Shown in pieces: positions 1-8,155 of a DNA stretch of 42,872 nucleotides. The stretch comes from an uncultured Clostridia bacterium. GTDB taxonomy: Bacteria; Bacillota; Clostridia; TANB77; CAG-508. Positions within the stretch are counted from its first letter, which is position 1, and the number at the start of each line of letters is the position of its first letter. Position numbers and translations under genes: made by a program. The notes beneath the pieces are model-generated. The model was not told the origin of the DNA and ran no database searches. It saw only the letters and a list, made by a program, of their open reading frames with translations. The stretch spans positions 1 to 42,872 of the forward strand of contig CALXPV010000005.1 of NCBI GenBank assembly GCA_944390295.1, written 5' to 3'.

Positions 1-542
1 TCATCTTTATCTAATCCAAGTTCTACTATGTATCCTTCTGTTAATTGTAAATATCTTGGTCCTTTTAATGTACTTGAATAAATTGTTCCAACTTGTGATG
101 TATGTCCTTTTCCTAAATCTTCAAGTCCAGCTCCTACTGGAAGTCCACCTTCTGAGAAAGCTGTTTGTGTTCTTCCATATACTATTTGTAAGAATAATTC
201 TCTCATAGCTGTATTTATGGCATCACATACTAAGTCTGTATTTAATGCTTCTAATATTGTTTTTCCTGTTAAAATTTCTCCTGCCATAGCAGCTGAATGT
301 GTCATTCCTGAACATCCAATTGTTTCGATTAAAGCTTCTTGAATTACACCATCTTTTACATTTAATGTTAATTTACAAGCTCCTTGTTGTGGTGCACACC
401 ATCCAATACCATGTGTTAATCCTGAGATATCTTTAATTTCTTTTGCTTTTACCCATTTTCCTTCTTCTGGAATTGGTGCTGGTCCATGGTTTACTCCTTT
501 TGCTACTGTGCACATTTCTTCTAATTCTTTTGAATAAATCAT
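1..542 (-). CDS. NifU/IscU-like iron-sulfur cluster scaffold protein (3' end outside window)
   Basis: This is the N-terminal 180 residues of a protein resembling the clostridial iron-sulfur scaffold usually found beside GGGtGRT-family proteins. The start is the ATG at 542, with AGGAG 8 nt upstream. Candidate cluster ligands are the cysteines in WCAPQQGAC, IGCSGMTHSA and LVCDAIN, and the GGLPVGAGLEDLGKGHTSQVG stretch is typical of this subgroup. The likely role is transient assembly of Fe-S clusters in the cytoplasm. It lies 14 bp after the immunity-like gene and is probably read from the same transcript. The C-terminus is off the left edge. The family call rests on remembered sequence similarity, so the exact function is less certain than the fold. 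Confidence 0.75.
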   Translation of the reverse strand, partial: MIYSKELEEMCTVAKGVNHGPAPIPEEGKWVKAKEIKDISGLTHGIGWCAPQQGACKLTLNVKDGVIQEALIETIGCSGMTHSAAMAGEILTGKTILEALNTDLVCDAINTAMRELFLQIVYGRTQTAFSEGGLPVGAGLEDLGKGHTSQVGTIYSSTLKGPRYLQLTEGYIVELGLDKD

Positions 543-556
543 TTTTATTTCTCCTT

Positions 557-1285
557 TCATATTTTTTTATCTAAAATTTGATTCTTTACTTTTGGTTTGC
601 TTTCTACGACTATATATTTTTTATCATGTGGCCAGAATTCATTATCTTTTTCGAGTTCATAAAGTTCTTCTAATTTTTCTTCTCTTCTAGATTTTTCTGG
701 TGCATCTTTTTCAAAATTTACCAAGTGTTTATTTGGTGTTATATATAAAGATTCCTCATATTCATCTACTGGTAAATCACTGTTTTTTTCTTTTTCTATA
801 TAATCTAATACCATTAATTTTTCTCTTTTATTAAAAGAGTTAAAGCCAACATCTAAATATTTGTATCTAAATACTAAATGTCTATCATAATTGCTATATG
901 GGGAAGTTACTAAATTGTCAAACTTATATTCAACTTTAAACATAAAATCTTCTATTGATATGACAATATTACTCCATTTCCTACCATTTATAGTAATATA
1001 TTCTTTACGTAATTTTTTTATCGTATTATATAAGTCATCTGCTAGTTTAAAATATGATGTTTCATCTAAATTAAATTTATTTGGAACTTCATATACATTA
1101 ACAGGCTCTCTTTTTAATATTCCTTTCGGAACATAATAAAAGTACATTTCTCCTGTTTCTATTTTATTTTTTCCATCTAATACAGATGCATATAAAAAGA
1201 TTTTATTCCATTTTTCTGGTATCATATCAAATAATTTATTCTGTATTTCTTTATACAGTTTATGCATATTTGCCGAAGTAGACAC
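557..1285 (-). CDS. YezG/DUF600-family immunity-like protein, orphan
   Basis: A 242-residue soluble protein. Its N-terminal half resembles Bacillus YezG (DUF600), the immunity partner of YeeF-type toxins: it begins LYKEIQNKLFDMIPEKWNKIFLYASV and has the family's EMYFYY segment and the WSNIVISIE strand. The charged C-terminal third (EKSRREEKLEELYELEKD) extends past the usual domain. The likely start is GTG at 1285, since GGGGGAAG lies about 6 nt upstream; an ATG six codons later (1267) is an alternative. It sits 17 bp after gpmI and 14 bp before the Fe-S scaffold gene. No YeeF-like toxin is visible nearby, so it is either an orphan immunity gene or a domesticated family member. Confidence 0.7.
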   Translation of the reverse strand: MSTSANMHKLYKEIQNKLFDMIPEKWNKIFLYASVLDGKNKIETGEMYFYYVPKGILKREPVNVYEVPNKFNLDETSYFKLADDLYNTIKKLRKEYITINGRKWSNIVISIEDFMFKVEYKFDNLVTSPYSNYDRHLVFRYKYLDVGFNSFNKREKLMVLDYIEKEKNSDLPVDEYEESLYITPNKHLVNFEKDAPEKSRREEKLEELYELEKDNEFWPHDKKYIVVESKPKVKNQILDKKI

Positions 1286-1302
1286 CGCTTCTTCCCCCTA
1301 TT

Positions 1303-2835
1303 TTATTCTTTTACTATTAAACTTTCACCTGTCATTTCTTCTGGTTTTTCTAATCCCATTATTTCTAACATTGTAGGAGCTAAATCTGCAAGTTTTCCTT
1401 CTTTTAATTTAACATCTTTCATTCCTACTAATACTAATGGAACTAAATTTGTTGTATGTGCAGTATGTGGTTCCCCTGTTTTATAATCTATCATTTGTTC
1501 AGCATTTCCATGATCTGCAGTAATAATAACTACTCCATCTTGTGCTTCTACTGCATCTACTACTCTTTTCACACAATTATCTATTGTTTCTATAGCTTTT
1601 ATAGCAGCTTCTAGATTTCCTGTGTGTCCTACCATATCTGGATTTGCATAATTTAAAATAATAGTATCATATTTTTTAGAGTTAATTGCATCTACAACTT
1701 TATCCGTAACCTCTATTGCACTCATTTCTGGTTTTAAATCATAAGTTTCTACCTTTGGTGAAGGCACTAGTATTCTATCTTCTCCTGGATATTGTTTTTC
1801 CTCTCCTCCATTAAAGAAGAATGTAACATGTGCATATTTCTCTGTTTCAGCAATTCTTAATTGATTTAATCCTTGTTTGCTTACATATTCACCAAATGTA
1901 TTTGTTAATCTTTGTGGTTTAAATGCTACTTTTACGTTTGGCATTGTTTCATCATATTGTGTAAAACAAACATAATATAAATCTAATTTCTTTGTTTCAA
2001 ATTCATTAAATTCTGGATCAACCAATGTTCTTGTTATTTCTCTTGCTCTATCTGGTCTAAAGTTAAAGAATATTACAGAATCTTTATCTTCTATTGTTGC
2101 AACTGGAGTTTCTCCATTACATATAACTGTTGGTTCGATAAACTCATCAAAAACTTCTTTTTGATATGAGCTTTCTACTGCAGCTACTGCACTAGTTGCT
2201 TTTATTCCTTCACCTTTTACCATTGCATCATATGCTTTTTGTACCCTGTTCCATCTTTTATCTCTATCCATTGCATAGAATCTACCTGAAATTGTAGCTA
2301 TCTTTCCTACACCTTTTTCTTTCATTTTTTCTTCTAGCATAGTAATATAGCTCTCTCCAGAAGCTGGTGGTGTATCTCTTCCATCTGTAAAACAGTGTAC
2401 ATATACATCTTCAAAGTCTTTTCTTTTTGCAAGTTCTAGAATTGCAAATAAATGACGAATATGGCTATGAACTCCACCATCTGAAAGAAGACCTAATATA
2501 TGCAATTTTGAATTATTTTTCTTACAATTTTCTATTGCTTCTACTAATTCTGGAATTGCAAAAAAGTCGCCATCTTCGATAGATTTTGTTATTTTTGTTA
2601 ATTCTTGATAAACTATTCTACCAGCACCAATATTTGTGTGACCTACTTCTGAATTTCCCATTTGTCCTTCTGGAAGTCCTACACTTAACTCGCTTGCGTG
2701 AATATCAGTTGTTGGCCAGATTTTCATTAGTCTATCTATATTAGGTGTTTTTGCAAGTTCAACGGCATTTCCATTTTTATTACCGTTTTCTCCAAATCCA
2801 TCTAATATCATTAGCATTGTTAGCTTATCTTTCAT
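1303..2835 (-). CDS. gpmI: 2,3-bisphosphoglycerate-independent phosphoglycerate mutase
   Basis: Interconverts 3- and 2-phosphoglycerate in lower glycolysis without a bisphosphoglycerate cofactor, using two Mn ions. At 510 residues it is full length for the family. The alkaline-phosphatase-like metal site begins with LDGFGEN (Asp12). The phosphoserine nucleophile is Ser62 in MGNSEVGHTNIGAGR. DGRDTPP and the C-terminal ADHGNAEQM metal motif are intact. The ATG start has AAGGATGG upstream. It follows tpiA by 15 bp, which is the standard gap-pgk-tpiA-gpmI order of Bacillota glycolytic operons and predicts cotranscription. Confidence 0.97.
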   Translation of the reverse strand: MKDKLTMLMILDGFGENGNKNGNAVELAKTPNIDRLMKIWPTTDIHASELSVGLPEGQMGNSEVGHTNIGAGRIVYQELTKITKSIEDGDFFAIPELVEAIENCKKNNSKLHILGLLSDGGVHSHIRHLFAILELAKRKDFEDVYVHCFTDGRDTPPASGESYITMLEEKMKEKGVGKIATISGRFYAMDRDKRWNRVQKAYDAMVKGEGIKATSAVAAVESSYQKEVFDEFIEPTVICNGETPVATIEDKDSVIFFNFRPDRAREITRTLVDPEFNEFETKKLDLYYVCFTQYDETMPNVKVAFKPQRLTNTFGEYVSKQGLNQLRIAETEKYAHVTFFFNGGEEKQYPGEDRILVPSPKVETYDLKPEMSAIEVTDKVVDAINSKKYDTIILNYANPDMVGHTGNLEAAIKAIETIDNCVKRVVDAVEAQDGVVIITADHGNAEQMIDYKTGEPHTAHTTNLVPLVLVGMKDVKLKEGKLADLAPTMLEIMGLEKPEEMTGESLIVKE

Positions 2836-2850
2836 TTTTTGTTACCATCC

Positions 2851-3603
2851 TTACTTATCAAAATTTACTATCTTAGCGAATTCGTCAGCTTTTAAACTAG
2901 CTCCTCCTACTAATCCTCCATCAATATCAGATGTTGTAAATAATTCTTTTGCGCTTCCTGACTTAACGCTTCCGCCATATTGTATTATAACTCTATCTGC
3001 TACTTCTTGTCCATAATTTTTTGCTATCTCTTTTCTTATTTCTTTTATAGAGTTATTAGCATCTTCTGATGTTGCAGTTTTTCCTGTTCCTATTGCCCAA
3101 ATTGGTTCATACGCTATTATTGTTCCTTCTACTTGTTCTTTAGAAAGACCTTCTAACGCTAATCTTGTTTGAGATGTTATTACTTCTGTTGTTTCTCCTG
3201 CTTCTTTTTGTTCTAATGTTTCCCCAACACATACTATTGGTTTTAATTCATATTTATGTGCTGCTTTTACTTTTTGGTTTACAGTTTCATCTGTTTCTGC
3301 AAAATATTGTCTTCTTTCTGAATGTCCTATAATAACATATTCTACACCAATTGATTTAAGCATTGGTCCAGAAACTTCTCCTGTATATGCACCTTTTTCT
3401 TCAAAATGCATATTTTGTGCTCCTATTTTTATATTTGTATTTTGTGCTGTTAATAAAGCATAAAATAAATCTGTATAAGGAACACATAAAACCACTTCGT
3501 TTTCTGTATCTTTTACTAATTTTGCTAATTCATCTATACATGATATTGCTTCATTTGGAAGCATATTCATTTTCCAGTTACCAGCAATTACTTTTTTACG
3601 CAT
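2851..3603 (-). CDS. tpiA: Triosephosphate isomerase
   Basis: Interconverts dihydroxyacetone phosphate and glyceraldehyde 3-phosphate. The 250-residue TIM barrel is complete, with N11/K13 in GNWKMN, catalytic His94 in IIGHSERR, catalytic Glu166 in AYEPIWAIGTGK, and the phosphate-binding YGGSVK and GGLVGGASL loops. The ATG start has AGGAGAG 8-10 nt upstream. Its first 16 bp overlap the end of the NUDIX gene upstream, suggesting translational coupling. It is 15 bp upstream of gpmI in the same operon. Confidence 0.97.
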   Translation of the reverse strand: MRKKVIAGNWKMNMLPNEAISCIDELAKLVKDTENEVVLCVPYTDLFYALLTAQNTNIKIGAQNMHFEEKGAYTGEVSGPMLKSIGVEYVIIGHSERRQYFAETDETVNQKVKAAHKYELKPIVCVGETLEQKEAGETTEVITSQTRLALEGLSKEQVEGTIIAYEPIWAIGTGKTATSEDANNSIKEIRKEIAKNYGQEVADRVIIQYGGSVKSGSAKELFTTSDIDGGLVGGASLKADEFAKIVNFDK

Positions 3604-4148
3604 AATTTTTCTCTCCTCTCTTTTATATAAGGTAAAACTTTTTGCATATATTTCTTAGTTGAAAATACATAATTTTCATCTTTATTTTCTATTATTTTTT
3701 CAATTTCTTCTATTGAAAAATATCTTAATTCTGATAGTTCTGATAATTCTATTTTATAATCTGTTAATATATATGGAACTATTGTGAAATAGTGCTCTGT
3801 AAATCTAGCATTTATTGTATTAGATTCTGGTGAAAAACTTTTTTCCTTATCAGATACAATTTTTTCAATATTTTTCTTTTCTATAGCTACACCTAATTCT
3901 TCGTGTATTTCTCTTATCATTGTATCAATAGGTTCTTCTCCTGCATCAACATGTCCTGCAGTTAAAGCCCATTTATTAGGATTTTGTTTTTTAGTGGCTG
4001 ATCTTTTTTGAAGTAACATTTCTCCATTTTCATTCATAATCCATATTGCAGCCTCTCTATGCCATAAGCCTTTTTTATGAACAATTTCTTTATCTTCTTT
4101 AATTCCTGTTAGATTATTATTTTCATCTACTATGTCTAATAGTTCCAT
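3588..4148 (-). CDS. NUDIX hydrolase (copy 1)
   Basis: A 186-residue NUDIX hydrolase. The NUDIX box is exact at GHVDAGEEPIDTMIREIHEELGV (G-x5-E-x7-REUxEExGU), so an Mg-dependent pyrophosphohydrolase fold is secure. The start ELLDIVDENNNLTGIKEDKEIVHKKGLWHR is the N-terminal hairpin seen in YfcD/isopentenyl-isomerase-like NUDIX proteins; the substrate cannot be told from sequence. It begins 9 bp after a paralogous NUDIX gene and overlaps tpiA by 16 bp, so both copies are embedded in the glycolytic operon. It is a recognisable tandem duplicate of its neighbour, sharing the N-terminus nearly word for word. Confidence 0.92.
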   Translation of the reverse strand: MELLDIVDENNNLTGIKEDKEIVHKKGLWHREAAIWIMNENGEMLLQKRSATKKQNPNKWALTAGHVDAGEEPIDTMIREIHEELGVAIEKKNIEKIVSDKEKSFSPESNTINARFTEHYFTIVPYILTDYKIELSELSELRYFSIEEIEKIIENKDENYVFSTKKYMQKVLPYIKERREKLCVKK

Positions 4149-4157
4149 GGATACTCC

Positions 4158-4709
4158 TTATAAAAATTCTACTTTATTATTTATATTTTTTAATAATTCT
4201 AATATATCTTTCATAATTGCTTTTTCAGAAAAAATATAATTTTTATCCTCTTCTTTTATTGCACATTCTAATTCATTAAATGATATATATTTTATTTCAC
4301 TTAATTCTTCTAATTGAATAGTATAATCATTTAATTTTTTATTTGTTTTATAAAAATAATATTTCATAAAACTATTATTTATTATATTATTTTTTTGAAT
4401 AGATTGTTTAAATATACCTAAACTCATTAATTTTTTATTTAGTATATCTATTCCAAGTTCTTCTTTTATTTCTCTTATTGCTGTAGTTTCATAATCTTCT
4501 CCTAATTCTACATGTCCTGTAGTGAAGCTCCACATATTTGGAGCTCCTTTTTTATTTGAAGATCTTTTTTGAACTAAATATTCTCCATTTTCATTTTGGA
4601 TTATAACAGCTATTTCTCTATGCAATAATCCTTTTTCGTGAATTATATTTTTATCTTCTTTTATTCCTATTAAATTATTGTTTTCATCTACTACATCTAA
4701 TAATTCCAT
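4158..4709 (-). CDS. NUDIX hydrolase (copy 2, tandem paralogue)
   Basis: A 183-residue NUDIX protein that starts ELLDVVDENNNLIGIKEDKNIIHEKG, almost the same as the next gene. The NUDIX box GHVELGEDYETTAIREIKEELGI is intact. The C-terminal half (INNSFMKYYFYKTNKKLNDY) is more lysine/asparagine rich and more diverged than in copy 1, so the copies may differ in substrate. It lies downstream of pgk behind a hairpin-rich spacer (4710-4850), which may separate or reduce its expression relative to pgk. The substrate is unknown. The N-terminal region resembles isopentenyl-diphosphate isomerase-type NUDIX proteins, but I would not call it idi. Confidence 0.9.
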   Translation of the reverse strand: MELLDVVDENNNLIGIKEDKNIIHEKGLLHREIAVIIQNENGEYLVQKRSSNKKGAPNMWSFTTGHVELGEDYETTAIREIKEELGIDILNKKLMSLGIFKQSIQKNNIINNSFMKYYFYKTNKKLNDYTIQLEELSEIKYISFNELECAIKEEDKNYIFSEKAIMKDILELLKNINNKVEFL

Positions 4710-4737
4710 ATATACTCCTATATTTAGAAGATGTTGT

Positions 4738-4822
4738 CTTCGTAGCTATAGCCTACTTATTCATGGAAGCTGACTTCGTCAGCTATAGCCCACTTCATCA
4801 AATCAAAGATTTGAGAAGTGGC
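4738..4822. repeat. Hairpin cluster with an internal direct repeat, pgk-NUDIX spacer
   Basis: The 141-bp spacer holds two imperfect direct repeats, CTTCGTAGCTATAGCCTACTT at 4738-4758 and CTTCGTCAGCTATAGCCCACTT at 4774-4795. It also holds a perfect 7-bp hairpin AGCTGAC-TTC-GTCAGCT (4768-4784) and a 14-bp stem with one bulge at 4790-4821. No U-tract follows the stems on the minus strand, so this is not a clean terminator. It may be an RNA processing or stability element, or a small dispersed repeat. Confidence 0.6.
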
Positions 4823-4850
4823 TTAATTTTGGAAGTGCCTTAGCTTAACT

Positions 4851-6035
4851 TTATTTATCCATTAAGCATTCAATTCCTGGTAATTTCTTTCCTTCTATAA
4901 ATTCTAGTGAAGCTCCTCCACCTGTAGAAATATGTGTCATTTTATCAGAAAGTCCTGCTTTCTTTATAGCTGCTGCTGAATCTCCTCCACCAATTACTGT
5001 AACAGCATCAATTTCTGCTAAAGTATTAGCTATTGCATTTGTTCCTACAGCAAATTGATCAAATTCGAATAATCCTACTGGTCCATTCCATAATACTGTT
5101 GCTGCATTCTTTAATTCTTCTGTGTACATTTTTATTGTTTCTGTACCGATATCAAATCCTTCCCATCCATCTGGAATTTCTTTATAGCTAACTACTTTGC
5201 TTTCTGTATCTTCTTTAAATTCTTTTCCTACTTTTGTATCTACTGGAAGCATAAATTTAACACCTTTTTCTTCAGCTTTCTTTAATAAGTTTTGTGCTAA
5301 ATCTAATTTATCTTCTTCACAAATAGAATTTCCTACTGTATATCCCATTGATCTGAAGAATGTGTAAGCCATAGCTCCACCAATCATTAATGTATCTACT
5401 TTTTCTAATAAACTGTCAATTACACCTATTTTATCAGAAACTTTCTTTCCTCCTAAAATAGCTACAAAAGGTCTTTTTGGATTGTTTATTGCATCTCCTA
5501 AGAATTTTAATTCTTTTTCAATTAAGAATCCGCTTACTGCTGGTAAATAATCAGCAATTCCTGCTGTTGAAGAGTGTGCTCTATGAGCTGTACCAAATGC
5601 ATCATTTACAAATACTTCTGCCATATCAGCAAACTTTTTAGCAAGTTCTGGATCATTTTTTTCTTCTCCTGGCTCAAATCTAACATTTTCTAGTAACATT
5701 ACTTCTCCTGGTTGTAATTCTTTTGCTAATCTTTGAGCGTCTTCTCCTACTACATCTTTTGCAAGTTTAACTTCTTTTCCTAGTAATCTTGATAATTCTT
5801 TTGCAACTGGTGCTAAAGACATTTCTGGAACAACTTGTCCCTTTGGTCTTCCTAAGTGAGAACATAAAATAACTGCACAATTTTGTTCTAATAAATATTC
5901 TATTGTTGGTAATGCTGCAACAATTCTTGTGTTATCTCTTATTGTTCCATCCTCTAATAGTGGTACATTAAAATCACATCTTTCGATTACTTTTTTTCCT
6001 TTTAAGTCGATATCTCTAACTGTTTTTTTACTCAT
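4851..6035 (-). CDS. pgk: Phosphoglycerate kinase
   Basis: Transfers phosphate from 1,3-bisphosphoglycerate to ADP. It is 394 residues, the family's usual size. Visible signatures are the N-domain substrate loop RCDFNVPL (about 19-26), [10 protein letters not shown], the hinge [10 protein letters not shown], the nucleotide loop [12 protein letters not shown], and [15 protein letters not shown] plus [11 protein letters not shown] in the C-domain. The ATG start has AAAGGAGTG upstream. It is separated from gap by 178 bp containing a long palindrome and a hairpin, so gap and pgk levels may be set separately although they share orientation and pathway. Confidence 0.98.
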   Translation of the reverse strand: MSKKTVRDIDLKGKKVIERCDFNVPLLEDGTIRDNTRIVAALPTIEYLLEQNCAVILCSHLGRPKGQVVPEMSLAPVAKELSRLLGKEVKLAKDVVGEDAQRLAKELQPGEVMLLENVRFEPGEEKNDPELAKKFADMAEVFVNDAFGTAHRAHSSTAGIADYLPAVSGFLIEKELKFLGDAINNPKRPFVAILGGKKVSDKIGVIDSLLEKVDTLMIGGAMAYTFFRSMGYTVGNSICEEDKLDLAQNLLKKAEEKGVKFMLPVDTKVGKEFKEDTESKVVSYKEIPDGWEGFDIGTETIKMYTEELKNAATVLWNGPVGLFEFDQFAVGTNAIANTLAEIDAVTVIGGGDSAAAIKKAGLSDKMTHISTGGGASLEFIEGKKLPGIECLMDK

Positions 6036-6098
6036 AAAAATTCACTCCTTTTATTTAATTACTTTTGCATATCGCCTTTGGCTTAGCTTTCTTATTTT

Positions 6099-6160
6099 AA
6101 TTGTAAAGGTTGCATATGTGCTTTTTAAAATAAAAAGACATATATGAAACCTTTACAATT
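6099..6160. repeat. 62-bp imperfect palindrome between gap and pgk
   Basis: AATTGTAAAGGTT at 6099-6111 is perfectly mirrored by AACCTTTACAATT at 6148-6160. The interior is also nearly self-complementary (CATATGT...ACATAT; TTTTTA...TAAAAA). It would form a single long hairpin in the pgk leader or the gap 3' region. It could be an mRNA-stability or processing structure, or a tiny MITE-like insertion. Confidence 0.65.
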
Positions 6161-6169
6161 ATTTAGACT

Positions 6170-6201
6170 TTTAGAGGTTACTTAAAAAAGCAACCTCTAA
6201 A
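6170..6201. terminator. Stem-loop after gap
   Basis: TTTAGAGGTTAC (6170-6181) pairs with GCAACCTCTAAA (6190-6201), a 12-bp stem with one G-U pair, 12 bp beyond the gap stop. On the minus strand the tract after the stem is AAAAGTC rather than U-rich, so it may be a 3'-end-stabilising stem or a leaky terminator for gap. The U-run lies on the plus side. Confidence 0.5.
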
Positions 6202-6213
6202 TTTTTATATTAA

Positions 6214-7341
<1,128 letters not shown>

Positions 7342-7348
7342 TTACAAT

Positions 7349-8155
7349 TTATGCATATTTTTCTATTTCTAAAATAATTTTTCCTTTTTGTGTATTCCCT
7401 AATATTCTTGATATTTTAAACCTTCCTTTTCCTCTTATAGTAATTAAATCTTCTTCTTTTACCTCTTTGGTTAATTTTATTTCATTTTTATGATTTATAA
7501 AAACTCTTTCATTTATTATAAACTCCTTAGCTTGATTTCTAGATTTCTTTATCAACTCAGAAACAATCAAATCTAGCCTTAATGAACCTACAATAATTTT
7601 ATATGTTTCTGTTTTTGTTTCTGCAATTTCCAATTTTTCTATTGAATCGTTTTCAATAATCGCTTTTTTTAGTCTTGTAAGTTCTTGTAAATTTAATTTT
7701 AAGAATCTTGCTATTTCAGGAAGAATAATTATATCAGCACCTGTTTCTCTTACTTGTATATCTCCAACTTTTTCTCTTTTTACACCTAATTTCATTATCA
7801 TTCCTAAGTAGTTTTTATGATTGTACATTCCTTTTAATTCATTTGGTAATTTGATTTTTATTATTTCCAATATATTATTAGAAAGTTTTTCTTTGTTATC
7901 ACCTATAAATTCTAATTTTTCTGGATAAAATATAATAACTTTTCTTTCTGAGTTTTCATATCCACCATAAAAAATATAATTTTTGAATTTTATTTTTTGT
8001 AATAATTCTTTTGTTAAAACTTGCTCATATTCATTCAAAAAATCTGTATTCGTTATTTTATTTTTCTTTTTTGATTCTTCCACTTTGTCCAATATTTTGG
8101 ACAATAATATTTGTTCATCTTTATTTTTGCCATCTAATAAAATACTTTTATTCAT
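7349..8155 (-). CDS. ylmH: S4-domain RNA-binding protein YlmH (RqcP2-like)
   Basis: About 268 residues. The C-terminal S4 domain (LRLDLIVSELIKKSRNQAKEFIINERVFINHK... about 185-245) and the preceding IQVRETGADIIILPEIARFL segment match the YlmH family, which binds stalled 50S-peptidyl-tRNA or ribosomal RNA in Bacillota. I chose the ATG at 8155 (MNKSILL): it overlaps the dxs stop as ATGA and has GGAG 6 nt upstream. A TTG four codons earlier is possible but weaker. The overlap implies translational coupling to dxs. ylmH usually lies in the ylm division cluster, so this location is unusual. Confidence 0.85.
   Translation of the reverse strand: MNKSILLDGKNKDEQILLSKILDKVEESKKKNKITNTDFLNEYEQVLTKELLQKIKFKNYIFYGGYENSERKVIIFYPEKLEFIGDNKEKLSNNILEIIKIKLPNELKGMYNHKNYLGMIMKLGVKREKVGDIQVRETGADIIILPEIARFLKLNLQELTRLKKAIIENDSIEKLEIAETKTETYKIIVGSLRLDLIVSELIKKSRNQAKEFIINERVFINHKNEIKLTKEVKEEDLITIRGKGRFKISRILGNTQKGKIILEIEKYA

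Noticed and set aside
3588-4709. The NUDIX pair as isopentenyl-diphosphate isomerases
   Set aside because: The N-terminal hairpin is similar, but I could not identify the catalytic Cys/Glu arrangement of type I IDI, and many YfcD-like NUDIX proteins share this start.
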